Shown here: one piece after another, positions 38,221 to 46,609 of the stretch
How positions within the stretch are numbered: the stretch's first letter is position 1
Layout: each line of letters opens with the position of its first letter
From: Massilibacteroides vaginae
Lineage (GTDB): Bacteria > Bacteroidota > Bacteroidia > Bacteroidales > Tannerellaceae
Reading direction: 5' to 3'
NCBI RefSeq assembly: GCF_900178525.1
Contig: NZ_FXDJ01000009.1
Location: forward strand, 394,263-458,262
DNA: 64,000 nucleotides
Translations under genes and position numbers: made by a program
Notes under the pieces: generated by a model
The model's database searches: none
What the model was told of the DNA's origin: nothing
What the model saw: the letters and a program-made list of their open reading frames with translations, nothing else

Positions 38221-39770
38221 GCACATTAGTTTTAGGGATCATCGTAATTATTTACATCTTCATATTAGCCTGGCTGGGCTGGTTAGGCTATAAACAAACA
38301 AAAAACTCCAGCGATTACCTTTTAGGAGATCGCAAGATAAATCCCATGATCATGGCGCTTTCTTATGGTGCCACTTTCATCTCTACTTCGGCAATTGTAG
38401 GTTTTGGAGGGGTAGCCGCTACCTTCGGTATGGGCATTCAATGGCTTTGTGCCTTAAACATGTTTATGGGAGTGATAATCGCTTTTATCTTTTTTGGCGG
38501 GAAAACGAGGCAACTCGGAGCAAAACATGACGCTCGCACCTTCCCTCAATTAATGGGGTCGCATTATGATTCACCACTGATCAAACGTATTTGCGCCGCG
38601 GTAATTTTTATCGGTATGCCTATATATGCCGCTGTTGTGATGAAAGGGGGCGCGGTTTTTATAGAGCAGGTGTTTAGCATGGATATGGATGTAGCTCTGC
38701 TTATTTTCACCGTGATCGTTGCCATTTACGTAATAAGCGGAGGTATAAAAGGAGTATTATATACAGATGCCTTGCAGGGCATAATCATGTTTATCAGTCT
38801 GCTGTTTATACTGATCTGGTTCTATAAGTCTATGGACATGGGTTTCATCGAAGCAAACCGTAACCTCACGAATATTGCGCATTTAGTGCCCGACCATTTA
38901 AGGGAACTGGGGCATCAGGGATGGACCGCCATGCCTGTAACAGGCTCTCCGCAGTGGTACACTTTAGTAACGTCGTTAATCATGGGAGTAGGGATAGGCT
39001 GTTTGGCACAACCGCAATTAGTGGTTCGCTTTATGATGGTAGAAAACGACAAGCAATTAAACCGGGGCATCCTGATCGGCTGCTTGTTTATATTCTTTAC
39101 CGTAGGATCGATTTACCATGTGGGCGCCTTATCCAATCTGTTCTTTCTCAAAACCGAAGGCATGATCGCTTCCGAATTAGTAAAAGACATTGACCGTATC
39201 ATACCTCTTTATATCGACAAAGCCATGCCCGATTGGTTCGGGGTTATTTTTATGCTTTGTATGCTTTCGGCCAGCATGTCTACACTAAGTGCGCAGTTCC
39301 ATACAATGGGAGCAGCTTTCGGAGCCGATGCATTTCCTAAACTGGGACGTAGCAAAAACCCGAATTCCACAATCGCGATACGTATCGGAGTAACCCTGTT
39401 CATTGTTATTAGTTACACCATTTGCTACACGCTTAATGCCAGTGTCATCGCGCGGGGCACAGCTTTGTTTATGGGTGTATGTGCGGCAACCTTCCTACCG
39501 GTCTATTTCTGCTCATTATATTGCAAATGGGTAACCAAAGAAGGCGCTTTGGCCAGTATTTGCACCGGAGCTTTTGCCAGCATCTTCGCCATGCTGTTTT
39601 TGCATAAAGCAGAAGCTTCCGCTATCGGACTCTGCCGCGCTTTAACCGGACAAGACGTACTGATAGAAAGCTATCCATGGCCCATGATAGACCCGTTGCT
39701 ATTTGCATTGCCCCTATCGGTTGCAGCAATTATTATAGTCAGTTTAGCTACAAAAAAGACCGCAAAATAG
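38217..39770 (+). CDS. Sodium:solute symporter (SSF) family protein
   Basis: A 517-residue inner membrane transporter with about 13 hydrophobic helices. SSF landmarks include the N-terminal LGYKQTKNSSDYLLGDRKINPMI, ATFISTSAIVGFGGVAATFGM, and the core GGIKGVLYTDALQGIIMF, a form of the sodium-solute signature. It is the last gene of paaK-ACT-small peptide-SSF, so it probably imports the acid activated by PaaK. The exact solute cannot be read. No terminator directly follows; the next structure is the candidate small RNA. Confidence 0.92.
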   Translation: MSTLVLGIIVIIYIFILAWLGWLGYKQTKNSSDYLLGDRKINPMIMALSYGATFISTSAIVGFGGVAATFGMGIQWLCALNMFMGVIIAFIFFGGKTRQLGAKHDARTFPQLMGSHYDSPLIKRICAAVIFIGMPIYAAVVMKGGAVFIEQVFSMDMDVALLIFTVIVAIYVISGGIKGVLYTDALQGIIMFISLLFILIWFYKSMDMGFIEANRNLTNIAHLVPDHLRELGHQGWTAMPVTGSPQWYTLVTSLIMGVGIGCLAQPQLVVRFMMVENDKQLNRGILIGCLFIFFTVGSIYHVGALSNLFFLKTEGMIASELVKDIDRIIPLYIDKAMPDWFGVIFMLCMLSASMSTLSAQFHTMGAAFGADAFPKLGRSKNPNSTIAIRIGVTLFIVISYTICYTLNASVIARGTALFMGVCAATFLPVYFCSLYCKWVTKEGALASICTGAFASIFAMLFLHKAEASAIGLCRALTGQDVLIESYPWPMIDPLLFALPLSVAAIIIVSLATKKTAK

Positions 39771-39830
39771 TCCTTTCGAAACTGATTATATTTTGTTATA
39801 TGTTACAAAACACTATTTAACAGAATATAT

Positions 39831-39861
39831 TGTGTATCTTATTGAAACACCCGTATATTTG
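39831..39861 (+). promoter_or_regulatory. Promoter of the candidate small RNA
   Basis: A -7 box TATATTTG (39854-39861) with TGTG (39831-39834) 19 nt upstream. No start codon with a sensible reading frame follows. Confidence 0.55.
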
Positions 39862-39867
39862 CATCGT

Positions 39868-39975
39868 GGTTTTTTCATAATAGTATTAGATTTAAGGTTA
39901 ACAAAGTTGGTTAGGGGTTGTCGGGAGACAGCCTTTAATTGTTTATAGGGGATTGATTTTTTCAATCCTTTTTTT
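39868..39975 (+). ncRNA. Candidate small RNA of about 108 nt
   Basis: A Bacteroidetes promoter (-7 box 39854-39861) is followed by a non-coding stretch and then a Rho-independent terminator (GGATTGA/TCAATCC, 39950-39968, plus seven T). Inside is a stem GGTTGTC/GACAGCC with a GGGA tetraloop (39916-39933) and an unpaired AT-rich segment (TAGTATTAGATTTAAGG). I think I recall similar leader or sRNA sequences in Bacteroides, perhaps of the RNA-binding-protein-associated small RNA families, but this is memory and not verified. The start is estimated as 7 nt after the -7 box. Confidence 0.6.
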
Positions 39976-39994
39976 ATGCCTTTTTTTAGGAACT

Positions 39995-40296
39995 ATAGGA
40001 ATTTCGGATCAGCGGATTCTCCGGTTGACGACTAAGTAGCTTCTATCAAATTAACAATTCAAATTCTACGCTGAAAGGTCGGTTGTTTTTTACAATACTA
40101 TATGTTTGAAAATATATCCTTTATTTTTCTGAAAATAACCTTTATCTTTTCAAAAATAACCTTTATGTTTTTCGGCATACACAATGTACTGATTATCAAT
40201 AACGTATAGGGCTATTCAAAAACAGGAAGAAAAGTGCCGTTTTTAACTTAAAAAAGGAGTATAATAATTGTTGCCAACCGGATTTTCCGGTTGATC
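39995..40296 (+). repeat. Long dispersed repeat A (contains phased array copy 4)
   Basis: The array has CCTTTAT at 40118, 40139 and 40160, exactly 21 bp apart, flanked by ACAATACTATATG (40092) and CTGATTATCAAT (40189-40200). The whole 302-bp block matches 58415-58716 without gaps; over 40021-40296 I count 28 mismatches in 276 positions by hand. It ends with the hairpin CAACCGG-ATTTT-CCGGTTG and begins near a direct copy of the same CCGGTTGA motif. The rest of 39771-40650 holds the small RNA and a terminator-like hairpin and no gene I can support. Confidence 0.85.
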
Positions 40297-40317
40297 TTTT
40301 TTTTCATACAGTAATGA

Positions 40318-40352
40318 ATAAAAAACGCTGCATTTTAATGCCGCGTTTTTTA
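40318..40352. terminator. Terminator-like hairpin
   Basis: AAAACGCTGCATT pairs with AATGCCGCGTTTT (one mismatch) and has A- and T-runs outside the stem. It lies after long repeat A and before the insertion sequence. No gene obviously depends on it. Confidence 0.55.
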
Positions 40353-40657
40353 TTGTGTGTGTGTATGTACTGGTAGGAAGTATTACGCTTGTTTTTAGAC
40401 AAAAAAAATAGAACTGTACGCGTTTCACAACGAGTGCAGTCCTGAATTTAACCAAAATATTTGACTTATTACTAAATCAAGCATTTTATCGTAGGCTACG
40501 AGCTTCACAACGGGCAACCTCCTCATTCTCTATTGTATTATATCATCTATTGAATTTTACATTCTATTATTTTAGTGCGTTAAATATCTTAATCATTCTG
40601 TTTCATTTATTTTTTATTCTTATTTTTCACTTCAACTACCGATTGTTTACATGAGGG

Positions 40658-40687
40658 TGTCCAAAAAGTTTTGGACATCCTTTTTTT
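40658..40687 (+). terminator. Terminator hairpin in the left end of IS1182
   Basis: TGTCCAAAA and TTTTGGACA form a perfect 9-bp stem with a 2-nt loop, followed by a T-run. It lies inside the element, upstream of the transposase start. Confidence 0.75.
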
Positions 40688-40740
40688 ATTGCTCTTTTTT
40701 TATTATATTTAAGTCATAAAACAAAGACAATCATTGCTTT

Positions 40741-42390
40741 ATGGCCAAAATATCATGGAAACCCTACAATCAGGGGCAAGGTGTTCTTTTTCCGGTAAGT
40801 ATAGACAGTAAGATACCTGAAGATCACCCCGTTCGTTTAGTCAATCATATTGTTGACGAGCTTGACTTATCCGACATTGATTTTGGATATAAAGGAGGAG
40901 GCAATAGTAGTTACCACCCCCGGATGTTGCTAAAGATTCTTTTTTACGCCTATCTGAACAATGTCTATTCCTGTCGAAAAATAGCCGCTCAATTAGAACA
41001 AAACATTTATTACATCTGGCTCTCTGGCGATCAACAGCCTAATTTCAGGACAATAAACAACTTCCGTTCGCTTCGTCTAAAGCAGAGTATCCATAAGCTA
41101 TTTGTTCAGATCGTCTTCATTCTGGTAGATATGGGCTACATCAGTTTGAAAGAACTCTATGTAGATGGCACTAAGTTGGAGAGCCGTGCTAACCGATACA
41201 CTTTTGTATGGCGCAAAAGCGTTGAAAGAAATAAGGCTAAGCTGGAATCTAAAATACATGGTATTCTCTCTCAGATAGAAGACGGTATTACTCAAGACAA
41301 TGCTCCCGATGATGAGCCTCCTACCCCCATCAACAGTCGGGAATTGAAAGAAAGGATACAGCAGATAAACCGGGAGAACCGTAGTAAAGAAGAACTTAAA
41401 CAAATCAAAACGCTGGAAGATAAACATTTGCCAAAACTTCAGGAGTACGAAGAAAAGTTGGATACTCTGGGGGAGCGTAATAGCTTTGGCAAAACCGATA
41501 CGGATTCAACTTTTATGCGCATGAAAGAGGACCATATGAGAAACGGACAGTTAAAGCCCGCGTATAATCTTCAAATAGGTACAGAAAACCAATTTATAAC
41601 ACACTATGATCTCTTTCCTAATCCAACAGACACATTGACTCTTATCCCTTTTATGAATGGATTTGAAAGCAACTACAAGATACGTCCTGAACAGCTTTGT
41701 GCCGACTCGGGTTATGGAAGTGAAGAGAATTATACTTACCTGGAAAAGAAAGAAATCGAGGCTTATGTAAAATACAATTATTTTCACAAAGAAGAGAAAC
41801 GTTCCTTTAAAAACAATGCATTTCTACAGGACAACCTCTATTACAATAAGGAGAAAGACTATTTCATCTGTCCGATGGGGCAACAAATGAAAAAGATTTA
41901 TACGACAAATCGTAAAACTCAAAGTGGCTTTGTTTCAGAGATAAGTGTTTACAAAGCCAGCCGTTGTCAAGGTTGTCCGCTCAGGAGTTTATGCCATAAG
42001 TCAGAAAACGACAGACAAATACAGGTTAATCATAAGCTAAGGGAGTATAAACGGAAAGCCCGTGAAAGGCTTACCTCGGAAGAAGGTCTACGAATGCGAA
42101 AGCGACGCCCCATAGAACCCGAAGCTGTTTTCGGTCAAATCAAATACAATAAAGCTTACAATCGGTTCCGCCATCAATCAAAAGAGAAAGTGGCAATGGA
42201 TTTTGCTGTCTTTGCTATAGCCTTTAACCTGCTCAAACTATATCGAAAGCAGAAAAAGGCAGTTTTTGCTCAAAAAAGAACGGTAAAAAACAAGAATGTA
42301 GAACTTTTTAGAGTCTATCAACACCACGAAGAGAGAAAAACTCAGATTATAAATCTGACAAAGCTAAATCAACAAAAGAACGCAGCATAA
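40741..42390 (+). CDS. IS1182 family transposase
   Basis: A 549-residue DDE transposase. The N-terminal domain (DUF772-like) has VRLVNHIVDELDL, GGGNSSYHPRMLLKILFYAYLNN and QLEQNIYYIWLSG. The DDE core includes ELYVDGTKLESRANRYTFVWRKS, KTDTDSTFMRM and LCADSGYGSEENYTYL, and ends with the Zn-binding cysteine cluster region (KASRCQGCPLRSLCHKS) and RRPIEPEAVFGQIKYNKAYNRF, which carries the catalytic Glu. No frameshift or stop interrupts it, so the element may be active. Confidence 0.95.
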   Translation: MAKISWKPYNQGQGVLFPVSIDSKIPEDHPVRLVNHIVDELDLSDIDFGYKGGGNSSYHPRMLLKILFYAYLNNVYSCRKIAAQLEQNIYYIWLSGDQQPNFRTINNFRSLRLKQSIHKLFVQIVFILVDMGYISLKELYVDGTKLESRANRYTFVWRKSVERNKAKLESKIHGILSQIEDGITQDNAPDDEPPTPINSRELKERIQQINRENRSKEELKQIKTLEDKHLPKLQEYEEKLDTLGERNSFGKTDTDSTFMRMKEDHMRNGQLKPAYNLQIGTENQFITHYDLFPNPTDTLTLIPFMNGFESNYKIRPEQLCADSGYGSEENYTYLEKKEIEAYVKYNYFHKEEKRSFKNNAFLQDNLYYNKEKDYFICPMGQQMKKIYTTNRKTQSGFVSEISVYKASRCQGCPLRSLCHKSENDRQIQVNHKLREYKRKARERLTSEEGLRMRKRRPIEPEAVFGQIKYNKAYNRFRHQSKEKVAMDFAVFAIAFNLLKLYRKQKKAVFAQKRTVKNKNVELFRVYQHHEERKTQIINLTKLNQQKNAA

Positions 42391-42453
42391 AAAGATAAAA
42401 GAGAGTGCCCTTGTGGGACACCCTCATGATTGAACATGGAAGACAAGCTCCCT

Positions 42454-45400
42454 TTATTCTTGAACACACCTAACGGAAAACCCGTACGCCCTGTAGGTGT
42501 TGATGCTAGGGGTCACGCTGCTACTGTAGAAGTACAGATAACACCCGCTCACTCCGATAGGCGAGGCCGACCAGTAGTAGCCGTTGCCACCCACGAAGTA
42601 CAGCGCTCCACTATTGTAGTTCCGATACCCCGCGGCGGGGTAAAAGCCACCATGAGCGCCGCTGGTATGCCCATAGTTTGCCCACGACAGAGTAAAACCA
42701 TTCCATACTCCGTTCTGTGGCACACGCCAACCCTGAGGACAAGGGTCGTAAACAGTCTTAGTTGTACCATGACCCCAAAGCGCATCATTGCGACTAGTCC
42801 AATCATAGCTATTACCAATATTCCCATAATTGAACGTAGCCGGATTAGCTATAGAATTAGCCACAGTGGTAACTCCTGCTGTAGCAACAGAGGTAATAGT
42901 ACCTGATGCGGTGTAGCGAGTTGGCTCATCATCACCATTGATAGTTGTAGAACCGGGGAACGGATCCTTACGACCCCACTGGTACAACAAACCTTTAGTG
43001 CCGACTTTACCCGGAGTATTACCGATAGCGCCCAGGTTACGATCCATAAACTTATTCGCGCCTGGACCCGTAGGAGGAGCATAATTAGTTACCCAAATAT
43101 GCCATGACCAGACAATCTTATTAGTTGATGTTTTTCGTACAGCAACAACAGCATTGCCTTCAACACTTCCCGGCATCACCAGGATATAACCAGAACTACC
43201 GGTACCAGTAGCAGTCAGTAAGCTAATATTAGAATCGGTAGCAATTCTATTTGAATTGTCCGTCCAAACCAATTCAGCCGTATAAGCATCGGTTGCGTTT
43301 AGCTGTATACCTATCGCATCATTCGCCCTGCTAACAGGTATCAAAATAGGCACACCTTTAGGAGCAACAATATAAGAATTTGAGGATGGCTGTATCTGTC
43401 CCGACATAGCATCTATTTTAAACTCAATCGGATCGAAATACCGATTCATGTCGGTACAAGTAATTGTAAAGTACACATCTGCTTGTAGCGTACTAAAGTC
43501 TCCGCTTCCAATTTTGTCTTTCAGCGTAAAACGGACCTCATCACCTGTGTCTGTATTATCACCACCTATTGTTGTCAAAAAAGACTCTACGACACCGTTT
43601 GGATCACCAGATGAGTTATCCTTTTTGTTAAGGGTTACCCTCCAAGAACTATTTGATTTTATCCGAAACGAATGTGTCGAGCCATCCATCAAGTAGAAAT
43701 CTTCAAGCACAGGCACTGAGTTGAAATGTATCTGTCTCAATAACAATGTTTTTATATCTGTTTCTCCTGCATTACTACACATAAAAGTATACAAAGACGA
43801 TCTTTCCAAAAACGGATTCGCAGCAATTTCAAATGACGCAAATTCGTCAGGTCTGATATCCAGATACGACACAATTCCGTTTGGAGCGGTTAGTTCGGTG
43901 GTTGAATTGGGTAACGCAGTACCCGACCCGAAAACAAAACCTCCACCTTTCAAGGGGGTAGATGTAGAAATGCAGGGGTTATCCTGGCTATACGGTGCCC
44001 AATTCACGGTAATATTTTTGGCAAACACTGGATAATCAGACCACAGTCCGCTTGGAAACACCAACTCTTTAATATCACTTATCGTAACACCTGTCACATC
44101 ATCCACACGGACAAACACTTTCAATCTTATACCCTGTGTTACCTTTATTTTGATTACCTGTCGTCCGGATTGTACATAGATAAAACCTATGCGTTCTTTC
44201 CCGGTTGTATTTTCGTCAACAGTCATATCAACAGCAACTTTCACTTCTGCGTCTCCGTATTTACTACCTACTGTTTTATTGGTAGTCAGCCAATTGCCGG
44301 TTACAGGTTGTTCGTCTGTTCCGTTGTCAGCCAATTCGGTAATTTTCAATAGTTGCCATCCGCCGGGATAATCGGTCTGAATAGTTACTGTTTGCGTTTC
44401 AGGTATTTTGTCAAACTCGAATTCGCTTTTAGGCGTAATCTTAACGTAATAGCCATCCTTGTCGTAAATATCTCCAAGTTCTCCATCGTCCCATTCTTTC
44501 ACTTCTGCTTCTATATTCAAAGCATGCGACTTAAAGGCTTCTTCGGGCGTTAGATAACCGCTACCCGACACCGATTTAATATTTGCGGTATATCTATGGT
44601 TACGTAAAATATCACGGTATGTTTTCTTGTCTGATTTAAAAAAATCAAGACGATAATAGGTTGTTTCTGTATCCGTTCCGTATGTACCCCCTACCACAAT
44701 ACAGGTAGCCTCCAATGATTTATCCTGCTCTACGGCTTTTGCTTCATACAGATAAATAGAGCGTAGAAAGCCGTATTTCATAGCTGTAGGAACGGTATAT
44801 TCAAGCGCATTCGCATTGTTAATACTTCCTGTTGGTATAGTTGCTTTCTTTACTTTACTCGATGATTCAAGATTGTCCGGATCGGGAACGATATGTCCTT
44901 CTTTTTTACTGTTGTAGATATATATTTCGTCCAGCTTAAAATTATTGGCAGTAATCACATCACTATCCAACACAACTTCCACCCGTGCAACGGCACGCAG
45001 CAACGTTACGCCTGTTATTTCGGTAACGCCATCCGAGATGGTTGCAGTAGTTTCTCCCCACATCGGGAAAGAAGTAAAATTGCCTCTTCCGTTCAAATCG
45101 GCATTCCATTCAGCTGCAGTTTTGCTGATAAGTTTCGCCAACAGTAAATCTTTATCCGCTCCTTTCGCGATCGGTGCTTGTGCGCTCACTTCGGTGTTCG
45201 CATTGGCAAGAACTACAATCCGCTGTTCGTTGTTGTCCTTTAAAAGAGTAACCGTAAATTGTTTCTTGGAATCATTCGTTCCTCCGATACTGGAAATAGA
45301 GCTTCCCGTGGCACTGTATTCATAAGCCCATCCTGAAGGTTTAGAAGCATCTGCTTTAAACACCAGCACATTTACTTTAGAAACATCGTTCTCGTCAACC

Positions 45401-45582
45401 TCAGAGATAGCATAGGTATTCGGATCTGACGGCGCTGAAGACTGAGGCATCTGAAGCGTTATCTTTACCTGCGTCTCCTTGCCTGTTACGCCACCCGTTC
45501 TTACTTCCACTTCATCCGAACAGGAAAATATAAGCGCAGGCAGAGCAAGCCATAGCAGTAGTTTTAATTTAATCTTGTTCAT
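42454..45582 (-). CDS. Fimbrial-type surface lipoprotein with C-terminal FISUMP domain
   Basis: A 1042-residue outer-surface lipoprotein (lipobox ALIFSC, Cys near 21). The N-terminal 350 residues resemble fimbrillin/Mfa-type subunits (KVNVLVFKADAS; transthyretin-like strands). A BACON-like beta-sandwich follows (about 390-485; TVTIQTDYPGGWQLL, then GFIYVQSGRQVIKIKVTQG), then a middle part without recognisable motifs. The C-terminus (about 845-1042) is a FISUMP domain: FMDRNLGAIGN, YQWGRKDPFPGS, YDPCPQGWRVP and YGFSVRCVQ. It is the last gene of the fimbrial operon, 23 bp after the FimB/Mfa2-like gene. I infer a tip or accessory adhesin. The IS1182 element lies just beyond its stop. Confidence 0.8.
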   Translation of the reverse strand: MNKIKLKLLLWLALPALIFSCSDEVEVRTGGVTGKETQVKITLQMPQSSAPSDPNTYAISEVDENDVSKVNVLVFKADASKPSGWAYEYSATGSSISSIGGTNDSKKQFTVTLLKDNNEQRIVVLANANTEVSAQAPIAKGADKDLLLAKLISKTAAEWNADLNGRGNFTSFPMWGETTATISDGVTEITGVTLLRAVARVEVVLDSDVITANNFKLDEIYIYNSKKEGHIVPDPDNLESSSKVKKATIPTGSINNANALEYTVPTAMKYGFLRSIYLYEAKAVEQDKSLEATCIVVGGTYGTDTETTYYRLDFFKSDKKTYRDILRNHRYTANIKSVSGSGYLTPEEAFKSHALNIEAEVKEWDDGELGDIYDKDGYYVKITPKSEFEFDKIPETQTVTIQTDYPGGWQLLKITELADNGTDEQPVTGNWLTTNKTVGSKYGDAEVKVAVDMTVDENTTGKERIGFIYVQSGRQVIKIKVTQGIRLKVFVRVDDVTGVTISDIKELVFPSGLWSDYPVFAKNITVNWAPYSQDNPCISTSTPLKGGGFVFGSGTALPNSTTELTAPNGIVSYLDIRPDEFASFEIAANPFLERSSLYTFMCSNAGETDIKTLLLRQIHFNSVPVLEDFYLMDGSTHSFRIKSNSSWRVTLNKKDNSSGDPNGVVESFLTTIGGDNTDTGDEVRFTLKDKIGSGDFSTLQADVYFTITCTDMNRYFDPIEFKIDAMSGQIQPSSNSYIVAPKGVPILIPVSRANDAIGIQLNATDAYTAELVWTDNSNRIATDSNISLLTATGTGSSGYILVMPGSVEGNAVVAVRKTSTNKIVWSWHIWVTNYAPPTGPGANKFMDRNLGAIGNTPGKVGTKGLLYQWGRKDPFPGSTTINGDDEPTRYTASGTITSVATAGVTTVANSIANPATFNYGNIGNSYDWTSRNDALWGHGTTKTVYDPCPQGWRVPQNGVWNGFTLSWANYGHTSGAHGGFYPAAGYRNYNSGALYFVGGNGYYWSASPIGVSGCYLYFYSSSVTPSINTYRAYGFSVRCVQE

Positions 45583-45605
45583 TATATCTTTCTTTTTATT
45601 TTTGT

Positions 45606-46511
45606 CTATTTCAGTATTATGTTACCGTCTTCAACTACCCACCATCCGTTTAAACTTACCGATACCGACAAACCGAATTTAATGTGTATGTCGTAAGTGT
45701 GCGTATAGTCATAATTATTATTCCCCAGTGCATTGATTAGCTCAACAAGGTTTTCGCTGAAAATCATGTTGCCGTTTTGATCAGCAATTTCAATAATCGG
45801 GCTACGGTTTGATGCCAGTTTCAAAACATCAAGCCTTGCGGATAGTTGTCCTTTATCATCTTTCTTGCAAAGAGTTGTATAGTTGAAATCGCTGTCGGGA
45901 GCGAATGAACAGTCAAATTTATAATTACCATTATTGTCGTTAATGGTCATACGGTAAGAGTTGAGGTTATTGCTTAGTCCTTCTGTAGTTAAGTTAACGG
46001 TATTATAGACTTGCACCAAGGGAATATTTACCCTTTGTTCACGGTTATTGTCGATATAGTGTGATTTCTCCGCATGAAATAGTGGTGTTATGAGTGTACC
46101 GATTGTGCCCGATTGATGCTCGAGGGAAAAACGCACCTCATCAAAGGTTGTTTCATCGTTCACAAATGCAGCAGGTGTGGTGAAATAATCGGTTTCAAGT
46201 CCTGTCCATGCAATAAAACGATAAGACTGGTTTTTTGGCAAGTCGGTTACGGTGATAAAATAATCCTTGCTTAAAACAGGGTTTTTGTCTATCCACACGC
46301 CTTTGAATATGCCCTGCGCGTCAAACACAAAAACATCTATCCGTTTTACTTCCGAAGGATCAACACCTGTACGGGCATAAGTAACGGGGGTATAGTCAAA
46401 ATAGATTTTTACTCCTGTGGGGCAATCATCCATATCCTCCTTAATACAACCGCTAAACGAAATAAGAAGCAATAACAATAAGAGTAGGAATGTTCGTGTA
46501 AATAGCTTCAT
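45606..46511 (-). CDS. FimB/Mfa2 family fimbrial anchor subunit
   Basis: A 301-residue lipoprotein. The signal (FTRTFLLLLLLLLISFSGC) ends in a lipobox Cys, and the mature protein opens CIKEDMDDCPTGVKIYFDY, a signature of the FimB/Mfa2 family. In Porphyromonas these proteins anchor the fimbria in the outer membrane and limit its length. It lies 98 bp downstream of the major fimbrillin gene, behind a strong hairpin (46535-46580), and 23 bp upstream of the FISUMP lipoprotein gene. Expression below that of the major subunit would suit its role. Confidence 0.9.
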   Translation of the reverse strand: MKLFTRTFLLLLLLLLISFSGCIKEDMDDCPTGVKIYFDYTPVTYARTGVDPSEVKRIDVFVFDAQGIFKGVWIDKNPVLSKDYFITVTDLPKNQSYRFIAWTGLETDYFTTPAAFVNDETTFDEVRFSLEHQSGTIGTLITPLFHAEKSHYIDNNREQRVNIPLVQVYNTVNLTTEGLSNNLNSYRMTINDNNGNYKFDCSFAPDSDFNYTTLCKKDDKGQLSARLDVLKLASNRSPIIEIADQNGNMIFSENLVELINALGNNNYDYTHTYDIHIKFGLSVSVSLNGWWVVEDGNIILK

Positions 46512-46534
46512 GTTGAATTGTAAAAAACGTTAGT

Positions 46535-46580
46535 TAATAAAAGAACGGCAAGCGGAAGCAGGGGGCAACCGCCTGCCGTT
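46535..46580 (-). terminator. Intercistronic hairpin after the major fimbrillin gene
   Basis: On the minus strand AACGGCAGGCGG pairs with CCGCTTGCCGTT (12 bp, one G-U), loop of 13 nt, followed by CTTTTATT. It lies between the fimbrillin and anchor genes and could act as a partial terminator or as a 3' end stabiliser. Confidence 0.75.
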
Positions 46581-46609
46581 AAAATACCCTAAAGCGGGTT
46601 ATAGATTGA

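Larger units (their letters stand above)
40651..42427 (+). mobile_element. IS1182 family insertion sequence, complete
   Basis: A 1.78-kb element with inverted termini GAGGGTGTCC (40653-40662) and GGACACCCTC (42416-42425). An AT (or the extended CAT/ATG) borders both ends, so a 2-bp duplication is possible but cannot be told from terminal symmetry. It encodes one intact transposase. The left end folds into a terminator (40658-40687), which would block read-in transcription. It inserted 27 bp beyond the stop codon of the FISUMP lipoprotein gene without damaging it. Confidence 0.9.
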
